Origin: Phyllostachys edulis
Lineage: Eukaryota; Streptophyta; Magnoliopsida; Poales; Poaceae
Assembly (NCBI GenBank): GCA_036346405.1
Contig: CM070548.1
Coordinates: 87,627,333 to 87,691,332 of the forward strand
Direction of reading: 5' to 3'
DNA length: 64,000 nucleotides
Under the pieces are notes generated by a model. It saw only the letters and a list, made by a program, of their open reading frames with translations. It was not told the origin of the DNA and did no database searches. This document shows positions 43,629 to 54,137 of the stretch, piece by piece. The number at the start of each line of letters is the position of its first letter. Positions within the stretch are counted from its first letter, which is position 1. Made by a program: the position numbers and the translations under genes.

Positions 43629-43769
43629 CCAATCTTCCTTTCTTTTTCTCAATTTAATCTCGCAAAAAAAATTGTCCAATCTTCCTTTCTTTTTCTCAAT
43701 TTAATCTCGCAAAAAAAATTGTCCAATCTTCCTTTCTTTTTCTCAATTTAATCTCGCAAAAAAAATTGT
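43629..43769. repeat. 47-bp unit, three perfect tandem copies
   Basis: Units begin CCAATCTTCCTTTCTTTTTC at 43629, 43676 and 43723 and are essentially identical, so the expansion is recent. Confidence 0.95.
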
Positions 43770-44160
43770 AGGACCATGGTCAAGGCATAATAATGCATCA
43801 GCTGTTTAGTTATCAAAATGATTAAAATTTGAGTGGCATCAGATAGCTAGGGGCGCGTATCTCCCAAAAAGTATACATATATACGTGCGTACATACATAT
43901 ATATCGGGTAATCGTTTGAAGTACTTGAGATCGCATGCCGGAGCGACCAAAATGGTTCGACACGTCATCAACTGAAAGATAAGATACATGCAACTGATGG
44001 ACAGATCAGAGAGAATCCTACTTGATCTATTTCGTGGTGGCCATTACTTGATGGGATGTCTTTTTGTTTCCTTTAGCCGCCAATTGATGGGATAGTTCGG
44101 TCAGTACAGTACTGCAAAAGGACATTCGGCTTCCATGCATGTAATTCGGCTAGGTCATTT

Positions 44161-44957
44161 TTCGAAGGAGGAGGCAGGAGAGCTGCTTTGCACGGATAAA
44201 GTAGGAGAAATTAAGATAGAATAAAAAGATATATTTTGACAGAGAAAAATCTTCGATGGGAGGGAGTCTACAACTGAGACAAGTCTTACAATACTCAATC
44301 AACAGCACCAAAGCTAGAGACACCAGCTGACAAATTTTAATCACACTCTAACACCAACCAATTCTGCCGCACACACATCAAAGCTAAGAGAAAGACAACA
44401 CCTCCCAACCAACTCACAGGAGCTTCGAACTGGTTAAAACCAGATAGTGAAGTCCTAACACCGACTTGAAAAAGAAGAATAGAAGCAGGTGCAGGTTGGT
44501 CCACATGCTGATAGGACCACCAGCGAGGAGCTTCATATGAAATAGGTGAGGATGCAGTTCCTCCTCTTGGCGATAACAGTGGACGACGCAGAACTGAAAG
44601 ACTACAACTCCGACTCCTCTCCCCCTCCAACTGTGCGGCTCATTCAAGGTGGATTGGACCAACTGCTATGAACGGAGCCTCCGGGACAGTCGTCTTGCGC
44701 CTCGAGACGACACCTCAACGGCAACAGCCCCCTACTCGGGCTCTACCCCCAGCAACAGTCCCCTTCCCGGGCTCTTCCAACGGCCAGCCTGCTACTCCTC
44801 AGGACCACAGCGTACATTCAGGGCGCCCCCGACATAGCAGCATGGGAGATCCTCCTTCTCCTCTCCTTCGCCTCCCCCAAACCGGCGAGCGCACAACAAA
44901 GATCTCGGGGGTGGGGGTTCTGGGGCCAGGGGTGAGGAGACTTCTCTGGTTGTAGCA
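44161..44957 (-). mobile_element. Probable retroposon (5'-truncated LINE or processed copy)
   Basis: It is flanked by imperfect 19-20-bp direct repeats, GTAATTCGGCTAGGTCATTT (44141) and GGTAATTCAGCTAGGTCGTT (about 44958), the long variable target duplications made by LINE machinery. The left end starts with a short T run, that is, an A tail on the minus strand. The open frames inside (44337-44662 minus, 44668-44955 plus) match no protein I recognise. Confidence 0.45.
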
Positions 44958-44979
44958 GGGTAATTCAGCTAGGTCGTTA

Positions 44980-45719
44980 TTAGCTAAGTGGGATTTACTT
45001 ATCGATTTCTCTTAATGTAAATTAGAGGTTCATAGAATCATGTCATGTAGTGATTCTTGTAAACACATCTCTCACAGTGTTGAATGTACTAATAAAATGT
45101 ACCTTCGCTAACATAGAAACATGTGTTTATTTCGATTTTGCAACTGTAGCGTTCTCTGTTATGAGTATGAGTTGATCGCTCAGTTTAAGCTATTGATAAG
45201 AATTGGTTTGAATATATACTATATATGGTTTGAATATACACTATACATCATGTGCATAATTTTTTATACAATTCATTCAAATTGCTAATCTTACGATCTG
45301 CATCACGATTCGTGCACTTGCCCACCTCTGTCTCCATCTTCAATGGGTTCATCTTCTCTGTTGGCAACGAGTTAGGGCGGGGGTTTGTCGGGGCCTAGAT
45401 ATATATATAGAGAGAGAGGGGCGGTGGAGGCACGACGGTGGGCGGCGAGGTAGCGGTGGTGCCATCGGCTGTGGGTTGTACGAGGACGGTGGAGGTCGGT
45501 GGGGATGATGAGAATCGAAGTGGTTAGGAGACGATGGTGGATCCGGCGGCTTCACCACCGGAGACGATGAGGGAGGGCGACGTGGAGACAATGAGAGCTC
45601 GCTGGAGATGAGGACGGAGGATGGTAGGGGAACTGGACGCAGTGAGGAGGGAGGAGGGTGATGTGGGGGAGGGCAGCGATGGCGTGGGGAAGCCGACGGG
45701 CCTCGCCGGCGTTGCCTTT
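44980..45719. other. Gene-free, GC-rich flank of the Copia element
   Basis: From 45410 the sequence is GGTGG/GACGAT-rich, without a recognised protein on either strand. Similar GC-rich DNA resumes after the Copia element at 62619. Confidence 0.4.
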
Positions 45720-46084
45720 TGTTAAAAGCTTACTTTATTTTCTTGAGTGAAGAAAAGAAGGAAAAATTGGACTTGTAGAAGGAACCGACCATGTGTGAAC
45801 CGACATGCATAAGCTTTGAATGCATGCTTACTAATGGCCCTTGAAGTTTCTAGCAAACTCATGAGCTGGTGGATAAGTAGAGACTTAGCTAATTCTACTA
45901 GAACTTTCTCATGTGTGTTGATTAGCTGGTGAAAATAAAAGAAAAACTTTGTTGAGTCGGTTGGTTAAGTCGGTTTGTAAGCTTATAAAAGGATGAAGCA
46001 TCCTTCTTGTAATACCAACGTATGTATGCATGTTTGTTAAAAAAGGAATGAGAAAATAGTGTCCAATTCCCACCAATCCCAACA
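45720..46084 (+). repeat. Copia 5' LTR, 365 bp
   Basis: It starts TG and ends CA, with GCTTATAAAAGGATG (TATA box) at about 45979 followed by TTGTAATACC. It ends directly before the primer binding site. Confidence 0.9.
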
Positions 46085-46086
46085 AC

Positions 46087-46098
46087 TGGTATCAGAGC
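46087..46098 (+). other. Primer binding site (initiator tRNA-Met)
   Basis: TGGTATCAGAGC, the universal plant Copia primer site, two bases after the LTR. It is not a tRNA gene. Confidence 0.95.
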
Positions 46099-46164
46099 CC
46101 CAGCTTCGAGTTGGGCGTAGCGGAGTAGCACGGTGTGTTCGTGTTATTTGTTGGAGTCGAGGTT

Positions 46165-46870
46165 ATGGCTTCGAGTTCGGGCGTCAGAATAGCGCAGTTG
46201 TTGATTCCCATATTCTCAGGAGAGAATTACGATATGTGGAACATCAAGATGCGGACGCTGCTACTATCGCAAAGATTGTGGGATATTGTGGAGAATGGCT
46301 ACAAAGAGTACGCTACTGAAGATGTTCTTTCACTAGAGCAGAAGAAAACACTGGCTGAGAACCAGATGACGGACGCCAAGGCCTTGTGTCTGATTCAACA
46401 AGGTGTTGCGGAAAGTTTATTTTCGCGGATTATCGGCGCCAAGTAGTCAAAGGAAGCTTGGGACAACCTAACAGAAAAGTTTCAAGGTTCCGCAAAAGTT
46501 TTAGCCGAAAAAGCTACAAACTTTGCGAAGGCAGTTTCAAAATCTGTAGATGAAGGAGTCCGAGAAGATAAAGGATTACTTCTCAAGGGTCATCGAGGTG
46601 GTGAATCAGATGCGCACCTACGGTGAAGACATTACTGATCAAAAGATTGTTGAGAAAATTTTGATCAGTTTATCAGAAAAGTTTGAGTATATTGTTGCTG
46701 CAATTGAGGAGTCGAAGGATTTGGTGACCCATACCGTGCAACAATTAATGAGTGAGACGAAGAGACGCATCGGGGAGCCGAAGCGGATCGATGCGACGAA
46801 GAGACGCATCGGGGAGCTGAAGCGGATGGCAACGAAGAGACGCGACGGCGGCGAAACGCGCGTCGGGTCA
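46165..46870 (+). pseudogene. Copia gag-like protein (UBN2/DUF4219 type), broken
   Basis: From the ATG at 46165: MASSSGVRIAQLLIPIFSGE then NYDMWNIKMRTLL, the start of the plant Copia gag. A TAG at 46444 replaces a residue before SKEAWDNL. After a frame change the segment SEKIKDYFSRVIEVVNQMR and EKFEYIVAAIEES continues to about 46750. After that comes a short GACGAAGAGACGCATCGGGG direct repeat, then CACTA-derived sequence. The CCHC knuckle and protease are absent. Confidence 0.75.
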
Positions 46871-47217
46871 GTAGCAATATTATCACGAGCGGTTATAATA
46901 AAAACCGTCTCTAATATAGTAATATCACGAGGCGGTTATTGTTAAGAACCGTCGTGATGTTTCCTGACGGTTCTTTGTTGAAAACCGTCGTGATATGTAG
47001 AATTATCACGAGCGATTATTAACAAGAACCATCGTGATACTTCACGACGGTTTTCAACATGAACCGTCGTGATATTACGTCTTCACGCACAATTTTAGCG
47101 CACCCCGATACGCATAAGCGGTCTCTAAACCAAAACCATCTGTGATTGCATGTAATACAGACGATTTTGGTCAACCGTCTGTGATGAGGCGTCTAGTATT
47201 AGCCTTTTTGTAGTAGT
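46871..47217 (-). mobile_element. CACTA terminal remnant within the Copia element
   Basis: A subterminal array of ATCACgAGCGGTT/AACCGTCgTGATA motifs ends at TTTTTGTAGTAGT (47217), the CACTA terminus with its last base altered. Only one terminus is visible; the left border is not a CACTA end. It occupies the place where the gag 3' end, protease and integrase should be. The order of motifs parallels 1808-2084. Confidence 0.8.
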
Positions 47218-47299
47218 TAGGCCAACCACAAGTTTCAGTGGAGCAACAGGAGCAAGGTGATGCTTCAAGTCAAGATAAATCAAGTTCAAGTTCTAGCTC

Positions 47300-48870
47300 A
47301 AGCCCGGTGCTGGTGAGCAGTTGAGTACGCCAGAATCAGCTCCACAATGAGTAAGGAGTCTGGCAGAAATATATGAGTCATGCGGTTACTCTGTTGTTGA
47401 ACCACAAAGCTTCAACGAAGCAGAAAAGCACTAGAATTGGGTAAAAGCCATGGAAGATGAGATTCATATGATTGAGAAGAACAACACTTGGGAGATAGTT
47501 GATCGACCCAAGAATCGAGAAGTTATTGGAGTCAAATTGGTTTATAAGTCAAAGTTAAATCCAAATGGCTCAATTCAAAAATATAAAGCAAGACTTGTGG
47601 CAAAAGGCTTTAAGCAAAAGCCTGGTGTTGACTACTATGAACTATGAGACATATGCTCCAGTTGCAAGGCTAGAGATTATACGAATAGTTATTGCTCTAG
47701 CAGCTCAAAAGAAGTGGAAGTTATATCAACTTGATGTTAAATCGGCATTTTTAAATGGCTATCTCGAAGAAGAGATTTATGTTGAGCAGCCAGAAGGATT
47801 TTCAGTTGAAGGGGGAGAAAACAAAGTGTTCAGGCTTAAGAAGGCATTGTATGGCCTCAAGCAGGCACCAAGAGCATGGTATAGTCAAGTCGACAAGTAC
47901 TTCATGCAGAAAGAATTTGAGAAAAGCAAGAGCGAGCCTACCTTATATATCAAGAAAAGAGGTATGGATATACTAGTTATCTCGTTATATGTTGATGACT
48001 TGATATATACAGGTAATTATGAAAAGATGATACAAGAATTCAAAAAGGATATGATATGGAGACATATGAAATGAGTGATCTCGGCTTGCTATATTATTTT
48101 CTAGGTATAGAAATATGCCAAAATAATACTGGCATTTTCATATCTCAGAAAAAGTACGCAGAAAGCATTTTGAAGAAATTCAAAAATGCATGACTGCAAA
48201 TCAGTTACAACCCCCTTGATGCCGAATGAGAAACAGAAGATAAAAGATGGAGCAAATAAAGTAGATTTGACAGTTTACAGAAGTTTAGTTGGAAGCTTGT
48301 TATACTTGACTACGACACGACCAGATATTATGTTCGCCGCCAGTTTGTTATCAAGGTACATGAGTAGCCCAAGTCAATTAAATTTTTCCGCTGCAAAAGA
48401 GTTTTGCGATATGTCAAAGGAACATCAGATTATGGCATTTGGTATATGCCAGTAGAAGATTCAAAACTAATCGGATATACAGATAGTGATTGGGTAGGAT
48501 GTCTTGACGACTTGAAAAGTATGTCGAGATATGTTTTTTCGCTTGGTTCAGGTATATGCTCTTGGTCAACAAAGAAGCAGAATATAGTAGCTTTGTCTTC
48601 AGCTGAAGCAGAGTATGTGGCAGCAGCCCGAGCTGTCTCACAAGCAATCTGGTTCTAGTTGAGGAGAATAATTGAAGATATCGGTGAAAAACAACATCAA
48701 CCAATTACAGAGTATTGTGATAGAAAATCAGCATTGCAGTAAGTGAGAATCCAGTCAGCCATGATAGAACCAAGCATATTGCAATTAAATATCACTACAT
48801 TCGAGAAGCAGTTGAGCACTAAGAAGTTGAACTGGAATTTTGTCATATAGATCAACAAATGGCGAACATG
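47300..48870 (+). pseudogene. Copia reverse transcriptase-RNase H, broken
   Basis: The linker ends with EPQSFNEAEKH. RT then runs with MEDEIHMIEKNNTWEIV, KARLVAKGFKQKPGVDYY, TYAPVARLEIIRIVIALA, LDVKSAFLNGYLEEEIYVEQ, LYGLKQAPRAWY and the catalytic SLYVDDLIYTG (about 47990). It continues with YRSLVGSLLYLTTTRPDIMF and the RNase H part GYTDSDWVG, WSTKKQNIVALSSAEAEY (about 48620). Frameshifts near 47640, 48065, 48190 and 48400 and stops at 47432 and 48657 disable it. The VDD catalytic pair is intact at sequence level. Confidence 0.9.
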
Positions 48871-48954
48871 TTTACAAAGGCTTTGTCTAGAGAAAAAATT
48901 ATCCGTAACAGAGAACTAATTGGTATCTCAAGAAAATAAATTAAAGGGGAAGTT

Positions 48955-49059
48955 TGTTAAAAGCTTACTTTATTTTCTTGATTGAAGAAAAGAAGGACAA
49001 ATTGGACTTGTAGAAGGAACCGACCATGTGTGAACCGACATGCATAAGCTTTGAATGCA
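48955..49059 (+). repeat. Copia 3' LTR, first part
   Basis: Identical to the start of the 5' LTR except for two substitutions; it breaks off after GAATGCA where the Helitron enters. Confidence 0.92.
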
Positions 49060-49063
49060 CTAG

Positions 49064-49095
49064 TGGCCTGTGCGCGCCCTTGGGCGCACGAGAAC
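49064..49095 (-). terminator. Helitron 3'-terminal hairpin
   Basis: On the minus strand GTGCGCCCAAGGGCGCGCAC folds into a 6-bp GC stem with a 2-nt loop (or 8 bp with a bulge), followed by AGGCCA and CTAG. It is the signal that ends Helitron rolling-circle transposition. Confidence 0.85.
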
Positions 49096-49226
49096 AGTTG
49101 CAGCTGAAATGTGTATATGATTTGATTGTAATATAGAGAATAATGATGTAACTAAGCTGCGAGGCGATTGTAGTTATATCGGTACATAACATTAGTAGCT
49201 GGAAATGTGTAAGATGAGTGCATATT

Positions 49227-49580
49227 GAGTATCACAGCTAATTTACAAAGGGGTATATTTTGCCTGGTGCAATTATATATGTTGAAGGGCAGAAATTCAT
49301 TACATAATAAAAGCACAAAAGATAGCATGTTGTCACTGGAGACTGAGTATCACATCTTGTGTACAAAAGGGTATATTCTGCCTGGTGCAACTAGATAGGC
49401 TGAAGGGCAAAAATTCATTACATAATAAAAGCACAAAAGATAGCATGTCGTCGTTGGAGATTTGAGTATCACATCTAGCGTACAAAAGGCTATATTCTGC
49501 CTGGTGCTATTATATAGGCTGAAGGGTAGAGATTGTTGAGATAATAAAAGCACAAAAGATAGTATGGTGTTGCTGTGTTA
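49227..49580. repeat. About 118-bp tandem repeat, three copies
   Basis: Copies begin GAGTATCACA at 49227, 49345 and 49464 and share TATATTcTGCCTGGTGC and AATAAAAGCACAAAAGATAG. The third is most diverged at its end. Confidence 0.9.
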
Positions 49581-49974
49581 AAGAGCACGATAGGTACTTT
49601 TTCTTCTCATGTGAGTAGCTGGTGAAGTTTAGTATTGTAGCAGCTGCAACATAGTTTATGCAAGATGTAATATCAGTGAGCAATTTATAGGATTAGATAT
49701 TAGTGATAATTAGATGGCTGTATTTCTATAAAGATACAAATTACCTGGTGTTTACTGAGAGGGGTCGGCGTTTGGATTGGGCTCTTTTGTAGTAGAAGAG
49801 GGTGTTGGATGGGTATCAAGTGCATGTTGGGATCTGTGTTTCATAGTGACTATGTTAGGTCTTGTTTTTTGTGAATGTGTGGGCTGTTGCAAGATACGAA
49901 GATATAACATAGATATGAGTTATGCTGTACTGTAGATAGTATGTGACTCTGAGAATTGTATAGAGAAGAAAGAA

Positions 49975-51036
49975 GAGGGAGATAGATTTTGTTTGATGTT
50001 CTTTTGTTATGTGTAAATATGTAAAGTAGGAAGTAGAATCTATAGGTAATGACAGCGAAATTTGATGGTATAATTGAGAGAGCAAACTGGTAAATTTTGA
50101 TGGTATTATTTTAAGTTTAAAGGAGAATCTAACAGAAGTGCATTTCTTTATGTGTGAAGGTGTGTTATTATATTTACAGATCTATAGGTCAGTCATGTAA
50201 GAAGTAGACAGAGTGGATTTGAAGTGTACATTAGGAACACTAAGTAGTTAACATTCTTGATGATGGAGGCTATGGAGAGCAGATTGAAGATGGCTATAGT
50301 TCTTGTGTGTATAGGCTATGTAGAGTAGATTGAAGATGGCTATAGTTCTAGTGTAAAAGGGGTTACATTAAGACAGTAATAACGAACACTAAATGTAATT
50401 TACATGTACTCAGGCAAATGGCAGTATTATTTTGATATATTGTATGTACTAAATACGTGGTTTAATAGCTGAAGTTACTTACAGTATACGGGTTTTTTTT
50501 GTGAGGAGGGAGATAGATTTTGTTTGATGTTCTTTTGTTATGTGTAAATATGTAAAGTAGGAAGTAGAATCTATAGGTAATGGCAGTGAAATTTGATGGT
50601 ATAATTGAGAGAGCAAACTGGTAAATTTTGATGGTATTATTTTAAGTTTAAAGGAGAATCTAATGAAGTGCATTTCTTTATGTGTGAAGGTGTGTTGTTA
50701 TATTCTGAGATCTATAGGTGGGTCATGTAAGAAGTAAGCAGAGTGGATTTAAAGTGTATATTAGGAACACTAAGTAGTTAACATTCTTGATGATGGAGGC
50801 TATGGAGAGCAGATTGAAGATGGCTATAGTTCTTGTGTGTATAGGCTATGTAGAGTAGATTGAAGATGGCTATAGTTCTAGTGTAAAAGGGGTTACATTA
50901 AGACAGTAATAACGAACTCTAGATGTAATTTACATGTACTCAGGCAAATGGCAGTATTATTTTGATATACTGTATGCACTAAATACGTGGTTTAATAGCT
51001 GAAGTTACTTACAGTATACATGTTTTTTTTTTTGGT
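49975..51036. repeat. 531-bp tandem duplication
   Basis: GAGGGAGATAGATTTTGTTT starts both copies (49975 and 50506). They are nearly identical up to ACAGTATAC plus a T run (50490 and 51020). Each copy also contains an internal doublet AGATTGAAGATGGCTATAGT. Confidence 0.92.
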
Positions 51037-53900
51037 AAGGAGCAGCTGCAATATCTTCGTCAGTGATTAAGGTGCTCTCTACATCGAAGGATGTGGTTTG
51101 TGGAATCTGCAGTTAGCCAGTGTGCACGAACATTAGACAAAATAATCTGGGTGCATAATGAGAATGTGGTAGGCCATATATGTGAATAAAGGAGATAGAG
51201 ATAGTGATTGCACTAACTTGTTCTGAAGGTTGTGTCTGATCAAAAAGTCTTTTTTTTTTGCAGAGGAAGTTGGCATATCCGGTGAAGGCAGGCTGGTTAT
51301 GAAATTAGCAGCAGTTGTGAAATAGTAATGTGGTGCTAGAAATAAATGTTAGTGAATGTGAAGGATAGCTTAGAGTGTACCTGTGTGTAGTTTGTGTTAA
51401 TGTATCAGCAAGTTGAGTCAGAGATGGTGGGGTGTGTTTCCATGATAGCTTGTGTAGAGGTATGCATATTGTTAGAAAACAAAGTATTTTTTGTACTTGT
51501 ATATCAGTAAAAGTTTGAGTGAACTAAACAGGGCGAAGAACCAATAATATTGAGTATAAGCACAGTTAAGGAAAACATCTTAAATATGTAGAGTGGTATA
51601 TTTAAATAAATATTTAGTACCTGAAGAGGCAATTCGGTTGACGATGAGGTCTGGAGCGAAGGATGCATCCGTGGAATAGTAGGCTGTCTTCCTAAAGTAG
51701 CTATAACACGATTGACTTGGAAGGTTTTGTTGGGGCCATGGAAGCTTTTTTTAGTTAGAGCTACATGCTAGGTGTATTTGTTGCTAACAATCTGAGCAAT
51801 TTCTGGTGGCATACTATCTCCTCCACGATTTGATCTGAGAATAGCACTTATGTGTTTGCCAACTATGGACTGCGCAACATCTCCAAACAGTATAAATTCT
51901 GCCTCGGCTGTACCATCGGTTGCAATAACACAGAGTTTGTATCTATTTGAAGGTAGTTATTATAAGTAAGAGAGTAAACTGTAAGAGATAAAGGTATGAA
52001 GTGATTATTAGTTAAAATAATTCCTTGGTTCAGCAGATCGGCAAGGACATGATGAGCATCTATATGAGTTGTTCTCAGTCTTGATTTTCTCTTTGCATTT
52101 GTTGCATGAGAAGAACCACCATGTTTGTTGTGGGCTTAAGCTAGAGACTGTAACTGTGCAGGTGAGACCGGAGCGCTATATAAAAAGAGTTTAAGAGCGA
52201 TTAAGTACAGGATTGTATAAATAAGGCATGGATAGAGGACGTGAAGTAAAAAGGGAAAATCTTAACTGGAAAATCGAAAGGATTGATGTCTAGAACTTCA
52301 TGAAGGGTTGGCTGTGTAGACTGTGCGCAAATCATGGTAGCAGGAGGCAGTTGATCATGGAGAATGATATTGGATATTGGATGAAAGTCTGATTGGAAGC
52401 TGTTTTTGTTTTAAATAAAAATTGAATAAGCATGTGTAGGCTAGAATTATGTGTAACTGAGAAGTTTAATATGCAAGACAGTTTGCAAGAAAGTGCTGTG
52501 GGGGCAAAACGATGTATATTGTGTTTTGTACCTTGAAGGAAGTGCTGCAACCTCAGGAATATCTGGTGAGATATACCAGCGGCATGGTGTACTTCCAGAT
52601 AGACCTTCGGTCTCTACAATAGATTTGTTAATATGGAAGCTTTTTATGTAGTGAGCAGCTGTAAATGCATGTAAGTGCTGATAGTGTAGATAACATTTGA
52701 AGGCGACTGCAGTTGCAACAAAATATAGTACGAAACTAAATTATACTAAGATAGTCTATTAGTGAATAAATGTTGTAGAAATCTATGATATGTACGAAAA
52801 AACTTTTAAAAATATATCGAGAGTTAGGCACAAGATTGAGTGGCCAAAAAAAAATGCATGTAGATATACAACGATGATGATGATGTTAGTTATTAATTAT
52901 ATATAGAGAGTATGTAGATAGCGATGTTGTAGAATCTCAAATTGCTATGTGGAAACATATTACAGAGGGAATACAGGAGTGGAAAAGAGAGTACAAAGTA
53001 CTTACGACCATATCTCTTCATGAGAAGACCGACAAAGAGAGCAATTACTGGTTTGTTTTCGCTAAGTTCATAGATAGCCAATTTGGAAATTCCCTTACGC
53101 CGCCCCAGAGTGTAAGATTAGCCGTTGTTTACGTGAAGATGATAAATCGAATGAAGAGTGGTACACACAAAGAGTGACTTAAAAGATTAGGATAAAGAAT
53201 TTGGAAAAAATATGTGCACGAGAAGATATTATCTTGAGCATCCTTGAGGACAAGTAGTCTCTTTTCTTTGTAGAAATTTGTTTACATTAGCACCTTGAAT
53301 TGAGCGACATTTGAAAGCGCTTACAATAACACCAATGACATCGTGTTGAGATAAAAGCGAGAATATGAGTTCATAGGAAATTTTATAAGGATTTTATTAG
53401 GAGTTCTAGGTGGAATAATGTAAGGAGACAAGTGGGTAGAAGCGTACCAAGAAACGATTTTGTTTCACCGACGTAGGTAGAGAGTTTTTCAAATGGTATA
53501 AGACTGTATGCATATAGCGGAAAGTTGGTTGGAACCTCTGTCTTTTCGCTGATCATGGTATAGTAGGTGAGCTCAATCATGTAGTTATTATCGACTGGTC
53601 TGTAGTTGTATTTACTCGGACGGACAATGAATCTGCTGGAGAGGTAAACATGTCCTTCCTCTAACAGAGGCCGCTTTGCCTCTACATCTTGTGTGGGTAC
53701 TTCAGCATACATAGCAGCTCCCTACAATAAGTATTGTATTTATTAGAGATGCAACTAAAGGTGAACACGAGTTTAGTGCTCAAGGAATCTAATCTTTGTG
53801 CACTGTTAAATCGACTAAAACAAGATCTAGATCTTTGAATAGGTGCATCGTCCACATTGCCATGATACTCCCACAGTCTAGAGACTCTCACGCAAATCTT
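51030..53900 (-). pseudogene. RPA70-like single-strand DNA-binding protein of the Helitron
   Basis: Minus-strand exons in order: VRVSRLWEYHGNVDDAP and LDLVLVDLTVHK (53890-53800); MYAEVPTQDVEAK with RFIVRPSKYNYRPVDNNYMI and FPLYAYSLIPFEKLSTYVGE (53712-53440); KPVIALFVGLLMKRY (about 53040); WWFFSCNKCKEKI...YRCSSC (about 52110, DBD-C zinc ribbon); YKLCVIATDGTAEAEFILFG (about 51930); KKSFHGPNKTFQVN (about 51730); and a possible last exon LITDEDIAAAP (about 51060). These are the OB-fold domains of replication protein A large subunit, a usual companion of plant Helitrons that should bind the displaced strand. A TAG follows SNKYT (about 51770) and frame changes occur in the first exon, so this copy is probably dead. 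Confidence 0.82.
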
Positions 53901-54137
53901 CTAATGTTTGCTGCTCGGATTTATCTCTGACAACAGACTATACGCCATCTGAACTATGGGGAAAAAATATGATCAGTCTAATGTAGAAACTATACAACGG
54001 ATTTATAGAATCAAGGATGTAGTACATTTTAGAGAAAAAGTCCAGAAGTATAATACCTTTATTTTGTAAACGATTAAAGGAAATCTAGGGCAACAATAAA
54101 TAATTATGTAATATGTTGGGTGAAGGTGCAGTAGGTA

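Noticed and set aside
44668..44955. 95-residue open frame as a gene
   Set aside because: It is proline-rich without family features and lies within a probable retroposon on the other strand.
46087..46098. tRNA-Met-like match
   Set aside because: It is only the 12-base primer binding site next to the LTR, not a tRNA gene.
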